A stretch of DNA of 64,000 bases, taken from assembly GCA_963665045.2 (NCBI GenBank), contig CAXXJQ010000002.1:1-64000 (forward strand). Reading direction: 5' to 3'. Position 1 is the first letter of the stretch. Each line of letters starts with the position of its first letter. The notes beneath the pieces are model-generated. The model was not told the DNA's origin. It did not search any database and saw nothing but the letters and a program-made list of their open reading frames with translations. The position numbers and the translations under genes were made by a program. Source of the stretch: JAFGRU01 sp016934985 (GTDB lineage Bacteria; Desulfobacterota; Desulfuromonadia; Desulfuromonadales; JAAYDE01). Below, piece after piece: positions 34,161 to 41,027 of this stretch.

Positions 34161-34840
34161 AAACCTGCGTGCTTCACCGCCTTGACAAAGGTCCGCATGA
34201 GGGCCTCGTCCTTGACGCCGGAGGCACGTTCCACCCCGCTGATCACATCCACACCGTAAGGGCGCACATAGCGAACGGCTTCAGCCACATTCCCGGAATT
34301 GAGCCCACCCGCCAGTATCAAGGGGATCGAAACGGCATCCGCCAACCTGGCGATCACCCCCCAATCGAGAGCCACCCCGGTACCTGCCGGGCGTGAGCCT
34401 GTCTTGGAATCGACAATGAGGCCGACCAAACCGCTCGCGGACAGTATCCCGGCGGCGCGAACCGGATCGGACTCGGGAAACTGAGCCTCACCGCTGTCGA
34501 CATCAATGCGCAGGGCCTTGAGAACCTTGACCCCCTCCGGCCGCAGAGCATCGACGACCGCCTCGATCTCAGCCAGCGTCTCGTCGCCGTGCAACTGAAG
34601 GAAGTTCGGGCGAACCTTCCTGGCGATGGCGATCATATCCGCCACCTCGCCGCCAACCACGGCCACCGTCGTTACAAACGGGGGCGCGCGGCGAACCAGC
34701 TCCGCCGCCTGCTCCCGCGCCAGGTTCCAGGGAACGGGCACCGGATATTCGGTTACAAAGCCCAGGGCATCGGCCCCGGCCCGCACCGCCATCGCCACAT
34801 CCTCATCACTCATCAGTCCGCAGAGCTTCACTCGGGTCAT
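34157..34840 (-). CDS. trpF: TrpF-like (phosphoribosylanthranilate isomerase family) barrel
   Basis: 227 aa, a beta/alpha barrel of the TrpF family. The general base Cys7 (VKLCGLMSDEDV) and acid Asp144 (LIVDSKTGSRPAGTG) are in place, as is the phosphate loop ILAGGLNSGNVAEAV. It differs from standard TrpF near the first loops (TEYPVPVPWNLAREQA in place of the SPRYV segment). The family performs an Amadori rearrangement of an N-phosphoribosyl amine. Its start overlaps the TrpC-like stop by 4 bp. Symbol given for family; substrate uncertain in this context. Confidence 0.75.
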   Translation of the reverse strand: MTRVKLCGLMSDEDVAMAVRAGADALGFVTEYPVPVPWNLAREQAAELVRRAPPFVTTVAVVGGEVADMIAIARKVRPNFLQLHGDETLAEIEAVVDALRPEGVKVLKALRIDVDSGEAQFPESDPVRAAGILSASGLVGLIVDSKTGSRPAGTGVALDWGVIARLADAVSIPLILAGGLNSGNVAEAVRYVRPYGVDVISGVERASGVKDEALMRTFVKAVKHAGL

Positions 34841-35562
34841 GGGGAAAACTCCCCGGCCGATGCCCTGCGCACGGCAGAAAACAGCTCTCTGATATGGGCC
34901 GTCAGATCGTCCGCCTGCAAAATGGCGGTCCCGACCAGAACCGCATCCGCTCCCGCCGCCAGCGCCCGGGCAATGTCGCCGGCGCTCAACAGAGAACTCT
35001 CCGAAAGCGTCACGATCCCGTCCGGCACCAGTGGCGCCAGAGTTTCGGTCACCCGCACATCGCCGGAGTCCTTCTCAAGCGTGAGCAGATCGCGGTTGTT
35101 AATACCCAGGATGGCTGGACACAGCGCGAGGGCACGTTTCAACTCTTCAGCCGTGTGGACTTCCACCACGGCCTCCACGCCTGTCTCCAACGTCCTTTGG
35201 TACAACTGTTCCAACCGCCCAGGGGGAATGGTCGCCAAGGTCAGCAACACCGCCTGCCCCCCGTAAGCCGCCGTTTCATCCACCTGATCCGGGTGCTCCA
35301 GGAAGTCCTTGCGCAGGACCGGGAGATCGACGGCCGACGCAACCTCACGCAGCATCGCCAGGCTGCCGCCAAAATTTCTGGATTCGGTAACCACCGACAG
35401 GGCACAGGCTCCCGCCCCGGCCAGGGCCCGGGCCAGCTCGCCCGGGGAACGGTGACGCAGCAGATCGCCATCACGGGGAGAGACCGGCTTGATATCCGCG
35501 ATCAAAGGGTAGCGTCCAACCTCATCACAGCGACGGATCGCACTGGAGAGAGCACCAGCCAT
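34837..35562 (-). CDS. trpC: TrpC-like (indole-3-glycerol phosphate synthase family) barrel
   Basis: 241 aa, shorter than usual because the N-terminal helix of ~40 residues is lacking. Catalytic positions: Lys25 (IADIKPVSP), Lys85 (VLRKDF), Glu134 (VVEVH), Asn155/156 (GINNRDL) and Ser in TLSESS. The nearly invariant Glu of the 'AEIK' motif is Asp23. The family closes an indole ring from an Amadori product. The ATG at 35562 has GGAGACGG upstream and slightly overlaps the preceding gene; the longer frame to 35625 is less likely. Grouped with TrpF-, TrpD- and RibD-like genes, but not with trpE/G/A/B. Confidence 0.75.
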   Translation of the reverse strand: MAGALSSAIRRCDEVGRYPLIADIKPVSPRDGDLLRHRSPGELARALAGAGACALSVVTESRNFGGSLAMLREVASAVDLPVLRKDFLEHPDQVDETAAYGGQAVLLTLATIPPGRLEQLYQRTLETGVEAVVEVHTAEELKRALALCPAILGINNRDLLTLEKDSGDVRVTETLAPLVPDGIVTLSESSLLSAGDIARALAAGADAVLVGTAILQADDLTAHIRELFSAVRRASAGEFSP

Positions 35563-35564
35563 CG

Positions 35565-35852
35565 CTATTCGCCGTCTCCAATGAACTCGCCCCACATCCG
35601 TTCCATGTTCTGCTTTGAGTAGCAACGGAATGCCATGTGGGTCTGGGTCTTGGTGATACCCTTGACCGAACCGACGCTGCCCGCGACAACCTCGGCCAGT
35701 TCATCGTATTCTTTCACCCGGATGATTGCCAGGAGGTCATACTCACCCGACACCGAGTAGACTTCCGCAACGCCGGGACAATCCACCAGCGCCTGCGCAA
35801 CCTCGTGCACCTTGCCGACTTCACAGCTAACGGTCGTAATCGCCGTAATCAT
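35565..35852 (-). CDS. Stand-alone Lrp/AsnC ligand-binding (RAM) domain protein
   Basis: 95 aa from the ATG at 35852, which is preceded by GGAGGAAGATACT. The sequence (MITAITTVSCEVGKVHEVAQ, then YSVSGEYDLLAIIRVKEYDE, then VKGITKTQTHMAF) is the RAM/AsnC effector domain without any DNA-binding helix. Such small proteins bind amino acids and can modulate full-length Lrp regulators. Longer upstream reading to 36071 is not protein-like. It is the first gene of the TrpC/F-like run, with a good promoter ~185 bp upstream. Confidence 0.85.
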   Translation of the reverse strand: MITAITTVSCEVGKVHEVAQALVDCPGVAEVYSVSGEYDLLAIIRVKEYDELAEVVAGSVGSVKGITKTQTHMAFRCYSKQNMERMWGEFIGDGE

Positions 35853-35876
35853 AGTATCTTCCTCCACCTGAAATCG

Positions 35877-35895
35877 TCGGACATAACGTCCGACA
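35877..35895 (-). promoter_or_regulatory. Hairpin or operator in the leader
   Basis: GTCGGACATAACGTCCGAC is a 6-bp stem (GTCGGA/TCCGAC) with a 7-nt loop, 25 bp upstream of the RAM-domain ATG. Confidence 0.4.
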
Positions 35896-35970
35896 GCATG
35901 TGACCTGACTCCAAAATACCGATTGCACGCCGATGGAAAATCCGCCGCGCAGCCACTCGGCCATAGATCT

Positions 35971-36012
35971 TTATTGCGTGGGAAGGACCTTCTCCAGCCA
36001 TGCCCGCCCCAT
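35971..36012 (-). CDS. Possible leader peptide (13 aa)
   Basis: In the 5' leader of the RAM/trpC-like operon an ATG (36010-36012) preceded by GGAG opens MGRAWLEKVLPTQ, then TAA at 35971-35973. It has one Trp and no run of a single amino acid, so classical attenuation is not clear. Weak call. Confidence 0.25.
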   Translation of the reverse strand: MGRAWLEKVLPTQ

Positions 36013-36042
36013 TTCTCCGATAGCAACCCAGATTTGTACAAA

Positions 36043-36071
36043 CTTATAAGCCAGCTGAACTTCACTGTCAA
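36043..36071 (-). promoter_or_regulatory. Sigma-70 promoter of the RAM/trpC-like operon
   Basis: On the minus strand TTGACA (36066-36071), exactly 17 nt, TATAAG (36043-36048). This is near-consensus and predicts a leader of about 180 nt before the ATG at 35852. Confidence 0.65.
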
Positions 36072-36244
36072 CCTAAAACCATGTTTTAAAAATCAAATTA
36101 CCGTTTAATTTCGATCATTTTCACGTTTTTGTCACAAAAATAAAGGAACTTTAAACCACTTGATTAATGGCTTCTCCGATTGAAAAATGTTGGTTTAAAA
36201 AAACCGGAAAATCATCTGATTGATGTTCGATCCTTGAATATTTT

Positions 36245-36322
36245 GTTACTATTCAGCATTAGGACTCGTGTCGCCCATGGAATGGGCGATGCGAGTCCTA
36301 GTGCCAATAAGCTGATAATTAC
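36245..36322 (+). repeat. Dispersed repeat family C, fullest copy
   Basis: From GTTACTATTCAGC to GCTGATAATTAC, which are roughly inverted. Inside are nested perfect arms: TAGGACTCG (36260-36268)/CGAGTCCTA (36292-36300) and TCGCCCAT (36271-36278)/ATGGGCGA (36282-36289). Other copies or parts are at 28412, 34101 and 60264. It looks like a small palindromic mobile repeat. Confidence 0.65.
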
Positions 36323-36386
36323 AATATCTTTCTGCTGAAAGTGTCTTGGGTCTGCAAGCCTGGTTCTTGCCAACCGTCCCAAAATA

Positions 36387-36420
36387 ATAATGCCTGCCCC
36401 GGTTTTCGGGCAGGCATTAT
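36387..36420 (-). terminator. Hairpin terminator
   Basis: ATAATGCCTGCCC (36387-36399) pairs perfectly with GGGCAGGCATTAT (36408-36420); the minus strand continues TTATTTTGG. It is placed to end the RelE-like gene that stops at 36575. Confidence 0.55.
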
Positions 36421-36574
36421 CCTCTCTGACGATGGGTTCTTTTTCCAGGACCCATGAACTTTTGAGTTGTTTGGAAAATCTGAGGCATACCCCCAAGTAC
36501 GCCAGTGATATTTAAAAGGGTTTTACGATTCACCGCTTTGAACTGTTGCCGTGGCATGACTCATGGACACAAGC

Positions 36575-36928
36575 TCAAGGGACAAGGTGGCGCAAGTGAG
36601 AAGCCTGCTCATTTTTATGAAAGAGGTCGAAAAAAATCACGCTCCGGTCATTGACGTCACCACAGGACCCGCAATGTTCCGCCAATTTTTTCGCTTCCTT
36701 CCGGCATTTTTCACACCATTGATAAATCAGCCGGTAGTCTCTCCGGCCGACGTATTTTTTCAAGCGTCCATGGTGAAGGCCATGCATGCGGCCATCGGCA
36801 TCGCCGGGCGTTTCGAGAAGACGGTTAATAACCCGCAGAATTCGCTGGTAGCCTGATGGGTCACGTTTTTCAATCCTTTCGAGTTTTTCATCAAATTGCT
36901 CAGTGGAGTGAAAGTTGTAAGTGCTCAT
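36575..36928 (-). CDS. RelE/ParE-family toxin-like protein
   Basis: 117 aa. The first 75 residues match the RelE/ParE fold (FDEKLERIEKRDPSGYQRIL, RLLETPGDADGRMHGLHHGR, LKKYVGRRDYRLIYQWCEKC). These toxins cut ribosome-bound mRNA or poison gyrase. The tail, with CEKCRK and CGSCGD, is unusual and could bind metal. No antitoxin gene is next to it on either side, and the ribosome site is poor. It may be an orphan or decayed toxin-antitoxin unit. Confidence 0.65.
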   Translation of the reverse strand: MSTYNFHSTEQFDEKLERIEKRDPSGYQRILRVINRLLETPGDADGRMHGLHHGRLKKYVGRRDYRLIYQWCEKCRKEAKKLAEHCGSCGDVNDRSVIFFDLFHKNEQASHLRHLVP

Positions 36929-37303
36929 AAGTTTTAACCGCTCTCATTCGAGGCAAAAAAACATTTTTGGAGTTGGAGCAGCCCCACATTCAGATGTTTT
37001 TCTGCCACAGGCAAACACCTAAATATCCTTCATATCATGGGCCGCTCAATTCTCTCAGGTTGCGGATCATTGTCAATGAAAACTTTTTTGCGTTAAACCC
37101 CTGACAATATTTTTCCCTTTTCCCAAAAATCTGAAGCAATTTCACCAATAAATTTTCGGTTGTCCTGAAAAAGCGCTTAACGTAAGCTAACAATCAATGC
37201 ATTATTGATCTCTCAAACAGCCTTTGTCAAAATCCGCCCAAAGCCTGAACCCTCCTTATAAACGGCTTTGAAGCGGAAAGCATTTTCAACAGGAGCATTC
37301 CTC
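36929..37303. other. Intergenic, nothing recognised
   Basis: About 375 bp between divergent genes. No gene, RNA or repeat is evident; a sigma-70 promoter for the VKOR gene probably lies here but no clear match was found. Confidence 0.45.
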
Positions 37304-38230
37304 ATGTCCATGAAACAGGAAACCCGGCTTCTCATGGGGCTCTCTTCCATGGCAGGATTGATTTTCTGCCTGGCCAATGCCATGGGGGCCGATCTTCTCT
37401 GCATCACGGAAGGATGTAAAATTTATCAGGAATTCACCTTTTTCGGTATAAACTTCTATGTCCTCGGTGCTCTGGGTTTTTCTGCCATTTTACTCCTTCT
37501 TCTGCTTCCCCGTCGTGTCCCGGTGGGCATCCTGCTGCGTTTTGTCATTCCCATAGGGCTGCTGATTGAAATCCTCCTTCTCGGTTATATGTTTCTTTTC
37601 TGGTCCTGTTCAAGCTGCCTGGTTGCTGCATTTTTATTTGGGCTGGCCGTGTGTCTCGGCATTCTCACCTTCAGCGAGCTGCAGAACCGTCCAATCTATT
37701 TTTTGACCGCCGTGTGGTTCATTCTTTTCTTTGTCGGTTTTTTGGGTTCCACAAAAGAAGTATCTTTCAAGCCCTGGAGCATGTCCGGCGGAGACAGTTC
37801 CGTCCAAGTCTATTTCTCTCCCACCTGCCACCGGTGCGAAGAGGTGGTGACGGAAATCCTCGATTATTACGTAAATCCTGCCGGAGTGGCTTTTTACCCG
37901 GTTGCAAAAAATGAGGAAGATCTCCGGCGTCTGAAAGCCGCTCTCCCTCTTCTCAGAGATTCAGCCAAACCGGGAAAAGCCATCCGCGCCCTGTTCCAAC
38001 CGGGGGATCCTGCCGTTAAAGTCCCCGACCTCTCCTGGCGGGACCGCTTTCGACTCTTGTGCAACAAAATCCAGCTTGCCCGCATGGGCCTGTCGACAGT
38101 ACCCCAGGTTATTTCTACAGCCCCCCTTAAAATGCGGGAAGCACCTCCTTTTGAAGGTGGTCCGACCCCGTTTTTTCCTGACCAGAAGGATGAAAGCTGT
38201 TCTCCCTTCAGTGAGGTGCCCTGCCCCTGA
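37304..38230 (+). CDS. VKOR-like membrane protein with thioredoxin-like domain
   Basis: 308 aa. Four to five spans form a vitamin K epoxide reductase-like core: loop cysteines C33 and C38 (LLCITEGC) and the redox pair C102-S-S-C105. A thioredoxin-like domain follows with C175-H-R-C178 (YFSPTCHRCEEV). Such fusions reoxidise or isomerise disulfides in the periplasm, like a combined DsbB/DsbA. The ATG at 37304 has AGGAG 8 nt upstream. The same frame remains open for 94 codons after the TGA stop (38228-38230). Confidence 0.78.
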   Translation: MSMKQETRLLMGLSSMAGLIFCLANAMGADLLCITEGCKIYQEFTFFGINFYVLGALGFSAILLLLLLPRRVPVGILLRFVIPIGLLIEILLLGYMFLFWSCSSCLVAAFLFGLAVCLGILTFSELQNRPIYFLTAVWFILFFVGFLGSTKEVSFKPWSMSGGDSSVQVYFSPTCHRCEEVVTEILDYYVNPAGVAFYPVAKNEEDLRRLKAALPLLRDSAKPGKAIRALFQPGDPAVKVPDLSWRDRFRLLCNKIQLARMGLSTVPQVISTAPLKMREAPPFEGGPTPFFPDQKDESCSPFSEVPCP

Positions 38231-38514
38231 GACGCTGTCGGCCCGGACTCCTTAAGACCCTCCAGCCAGTTCATCCCGCTTGATGCCCCTGACTCACCGG
38301 ACGGCACCCTGCTGCAGCGGCGCATCGAGGCCATCGACGGGGAAATCGCCCGTCTGAAAACCCAGCAGAGAGTCCTCATCTCCCTGTTGCAAAAGGCCGG
38401 CAATGATACGCCTCCCGATATCGACAAAAAAGGCCTGGGTGGAAATATTCGAGGCGGCAGGCTCTTCAGAACAACATGGATAGTAAAATTGGAACAAGGG
38501 TTGCTGTCTGAGTA
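38231..38514 (+). pseudogene. Open frame after the VKOR stop, MerR-tail-like
   Basis: In frame with the VKOR gene after its TGA, 94 codons run to TAA at about 38512-38514. The middle reads LLQRRIEAIDGEIARLKTQQ and RVLISLLQ, which looks like the dimerisation helix at the end of MerR-type regulators. There is no ATG or GTG start with a ribosome site. Either a decayed MerR gene, or an extension of the VKOR protein cut by a stop or read through. No convincing SECIS hairpin follows the TGA. Confidence 0.4.
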
Positions 38515-38616
38515 AGCAACGACTTTGTTCCAACCTGCTGGCATTTCCCCTTGCAAGTGCGAAAGCTTTGGCTTATATTTCATTAATTCCAAGGATCAGA
38601 GAGAAAAGAATCCCCT

Positions 38617-38721
38617 ATGCAGCGCAATAACACCATCACCATTAATCCCGCTAATATTCTCCTCACCGTCGTCGGTGTGGTGCTTGTGGTGGTGTGCGTG
38701 ATCAAGCGGTTCGTGCCTTAG
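38617..38721 (+). CDS. ilvB leader peptide
   Basis: 34-aa peptide, too short for ordinary gene finding. Sixteen residues are Ile, Leu or Val, including ANILLTVVGVVLVVVCVI. Starvation for branched-chain amino acids would stall the ribosome and favour antitermination before ilvB. GAGAGAAAAG lies before the ATG. It is the control element for the downstream ilvBN genes. Confidence 0.85.
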   Translation: MQRNNTITINPANILLTVVGVVLVVVCVIKRFVP

Positions 38722-38790
38722 CGGGATTAATCAATAATTTTTCCATTACCCCCCCGCCGGCGCGAACCGGCGGGGGGGTTTTTATTTTTT
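38641..38790 (+). promoter_or_regulatory. ilvBN transcription attenuator
   Basis: Two exclusive structures are visible. ATTAATCCCGCTAA (38641-38654) inside the leader gene pairs exactly with TTAGCGGGATTAAT (38718-38731) around its stop. The terminator stem is CCCCCCCGCCGG (38749-38760)/CCGGCGGGGGGG (38767-38778) followed by TTTTTATTTTTT (38779-38790). This is the standard layout of ribosome-mediated attenuation. Confidence 0.82.
38749..38790 (+). terminator. Attenuator terminator of ilvBN
   Basis: Perfect 12-bp GC-rich stem with CGCGAA loop and a 12-nt T-rich tail, 50 bp before the ilvB start. Confidence 0.9.
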
Positions 38791-38839
38791 CATCCCCCCC
38801 CTTTCGCGGCCTGCGGAAAAATGAAAGGAGAATTACACC

Positions 38840-40519
38840 ATGAAAATGAGCGGCGCCGATCTCATTATCCACCTCATCGAACGCCAGGGAATCAAAACCC
38901 TGGCCGGCATCCCCGGCGGCTCCAACCTCCCTCTTTACGACGCCCTGGCCCGCCACGGAAGCATCCGTCATGTCCTCGCCCGCCATGAACAGGGCGCCGG
39001 TTTCATCGCCCAGGGGATGGCCCGGGTAACGGGCAGGCCACAGGTCTGTTTCGCCACCTCCGGGCCGGGTGCCACCAACCTGCTCACCGCCATTGCCGAC
39101 GCCCGTCTCGATTCCATTCCCCTGGTCTGCATCACAGGCCAGGTTCCCCGCGCCATGATAGGCACTGACGCCTTTCAGGAAGTGGATACCTACGGTATGA
39201 GCGTACCCATCACCAAGCACAACTTTCTCGTTCGCTCCGCGCAGGAACTTTTCCAGGTCATTCCGACGGCTTTCAGGATTGCCGCTTCGGGGCGCCCGGG
39301 CCCTGTCCTTATAGATGTTCCCAAAGACGTTCAATGTGAGGAAATCGAATTTGCCGCCTGGCCGACCCCCGGTTTGCCAGCTTCTCCTCCGGCCCTCGAC
39401 TTCAACAGCATCGCTGCTGCAGCCGCTCTCATCAATGACGCATCCCGGCCGGTATTTTTACTTGGGGGAGGCGTCACCGCCAGTGAGCGTCACGCTATCA
39501 GGGGCCGAATAGAACGCACCGCTATTCCTGCCGCTGCGACTCTTATGGGCCTTTCAGCCCTCCCTTCCGAACACTCCCTGGCCCTCGGCCTGCTCGGCAT
39601 GCACGGTGCCGTTTCCACCAATCTCGCTTTTGAGGAATGCGACCTGGTCATCGCCGCGGGGGTACGCTTTAACGACCGGACAACCGGCCGCCTAAAACAT
39701 TTCTGTTCTCAGGCCAAGATCATTCACGTCGATATCGACCGCTGTGAGATCGGCAAGTTGTGCCAGACCTGCCTCGGCCTGGTTGGCGATGTCGGCCAGG
39801 TTCTCGAAGCCCTTCTGCCCCTGGTCAAGACGCGTGCCGCTTCTGCCTGGACGAAAAGGATCGCCAAACTCAAAGCCCTTCATCCTCTGCCGGCCTCAAA
39901 TCCTGGAGATTTTCCTTCGCCGCGCACCCTGATCCGACTGGTGGCTGAACATCTCGATGATCGGGCCATTATTGTGACAGATGTCGGTCAGCACCAGATG
40001 TGGACAGCCCAAACCTTCCCTTTTTGCGGCAGTCAACAGTGGCTGACCTCCGGCGGGCTCGGCACCATGGGTTTTGGAATTCCTGCCGCCATCGGCGCCG
40101 CTCTTGCGGCACCGGAACGAACCGTTGTCAGTTTCAGCGGCGACGGCAGCGCCATGATGAATCTTCAGGAACTGGCGACAGCTGTCGAAGAAAACGCCAA
40201 TATAAAAATATTCCTCATGAACAACAATAGCCTTGGTCTGGTCAGACAGCAGCAGTCCCTCTTTTTCGGTAACCGCCGCTTTGCCTCCGGCTTTTCCAGG
40301 CAGCCCGACTTCTGCGCGCTGGCTCGCAGCTTCGGAATGCCGGCCTGGGATCTAGGTGACGAAGACCCCCGGCTGAAAATCGCCGAAGCCCTGGGAACTC
40401 CCGGACCGGCCCTTATCCACGCCCCCATACAGGAAGCCGATGTTTTCCCCATTGTTCCGCCCGGAGAGGCAAACCGCAATATGATTCAGGGAGGATGCCA
40501 TGCCCACATCGCCATCTGA
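38840..40519 (+). CDS. ilvB: Acetolactate synthase large subunit
   Basis: 559 aa, ThDP-dependent. Catalytic Glu50 in LARHEQGAGFIAQGMARVTG, FAD/linker domain in the middle, and the ThDP-Mg motif GDGSAMMNLQELATAVEENA near the C-terminus. It joins two pyruvates to acetolactate (valine, leucine) or pyruvate with 2-oxobutyrate (isoleucine). Start ATG with AAAGGAG upstream. Its 3' end overlaps ilvN by 20 bp. Expression is controlled by the leader/attenuator directly upstream. Confidence 0.93.
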   Translation: MKMSGADLIIHLIERQGIKTLAGIPGGSNLPLYDALARHGSIRHVLARHEQGAGFIAQGMARVTGRPQVCFATSGPGATNLLTAIADARLDSIPLVCITGQVPRAMIGTDAFQEVDTYGMSVPITKHNFLVRSAQELFQVIPTAFRIAASGRPGPVLIDVPKDVQCEEIEFAAWPTPGLPASPPALDFNSIAAAAALINDASRPVFLLGGGVTASERHAIRGRIERTAIPAAATLMGLSALPSEHSLALGLLGMHGAVSTNLAFEECDLVIAAGVRFNDRTTGRLKHFCSQAKIIHVDIDRCEIGKLCQTCLGLVGDVGQVLEALLPLVKTRAASAWTKRIAKLKALHPLPASNPGDFPSPRTLIRLVAEHLDDRAIIVTDVGQHQMWTAQTFPFCGSQQWLTSGGLGTMGFGIPAAIGAALAAPERTVVSFSGDGSAMMNLQELATAVEENANIKIFLMNNNSLGLVRQQQSLFFGNRRFASGFSRQPDFCALARSFGMPAWDLGDEDPRLKIAEALGTPGPALIHAPIQEADVFPIVPPGEANRNMIQGGCHAHIAI

Positions 40520-40853
40520 TGTGTCAAACGACGCAACGATCCACCAACCGTTCACGATCCTGGAACTGACGGTCGCCAACCATCCAGGCGTTCTCTCTCA
40601 TATCTGCAACCTTTTTGCGCGCCGCGCATTCAACCTTGAAGGCGTCCTCTGCATGCCGGTGGGGGACGGAGATGAAAGCCGCATTTGGCTGCGGGTCAGG
40701 GAGAACAGTCGCCTGGATCAGCTTCTTAACCAGATCGCCAAGCTCTGGGATGTTAGAAAGGTCCGCAGAGGCCGGACGGATAGCCGGCTGTTCAGGCAAT
40801 TGGAGGATTTTTTCAGAACGGAATGTTCCGGCACAGATAACAACAGTATTTAG
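40500..40853 (+). CDS. ilvN: Acetolactate synthase small (regulatory) subunit
   Basis: 117 aa with one ACT domain (about 19-90): FTILELTVANHPGVLSHICN, then LFARRAFNLEGVLCMPVGDG. This is the short IlvN-type, lacking the extra C-terminal domain of IlvH. It activates IlvB and gives valine feedback inhibition. Overlaps ilvB, so translation is coupled. ilvC does not follow, unlike in many relatives. Confidence 0.9.
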   Translation: MPTSPSDVSNDATIHQPFTILELTVANHPGVLSHICNLFARRAFNLEGVLCMPVGDGDESRIWLRVRENSRLDQLLNQIAKLWDVRKVRRGRTDSRLFRQLEDFFRTECSGTDNNSI

Positions 40854-41027
40854 AAAGCGATCAGCACCTTGCCAATTGCCTTCAGATTGCGCTGCCCTAT
40901 TGTCAACATAAAATATTTATTTTTATTCGTTCTTATCTATTTTTATCGATATTTATAATTATTAATTTTAATTGATTATTTTTTTTATTTCTTTATAATT
41001 GCTGATATATATGCTCGAGGGAGGAAT
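40854..41027. other. AT-rich intergenic tract
   Basis: Between 40910 and 41010 the sequence is almost only A and T with repeated TTTTTAT-like units. It precedes the ParA/RHH pair and could be its promoter and centromere (parS-like) site. GAGGGAGGA then leads into the parA ATG. Confidence 0.45.

Larger units (their letters stand above)
36072..36574. other. Intergenic region with repeat C and a terminator
   Basis: No gene recognised. Contents: upstream part of the operon promoter, the fullest family C repeat (36245-36322) and a strong hairpin (36387-36420). A 94-codon minus frame across these features is not protein-like. Confidence 0.55.

Noticed and set aside
35941..35964. Minus-strand GGCCGAGTGGCTGCGCGG resembles the D arm of tRNA-Ser/Leu
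   Set aside because: No acceptor stem, anticodon arm or T arm follows; a short chance likeness in the leader.
38228..38275. SECIS element after the VKOR TGA
   Set aside because: The best local pairing is only about 3 bp; no bacterial SECIS-like stem-loop could be drawn.
37894..38592. 232-codon minus-strand frame across the VKOR gene end and the ilv leader
   Set aside because: It is antisense to codons with clear VKOR/thioredoxin motifs and has no family features; a shadow.
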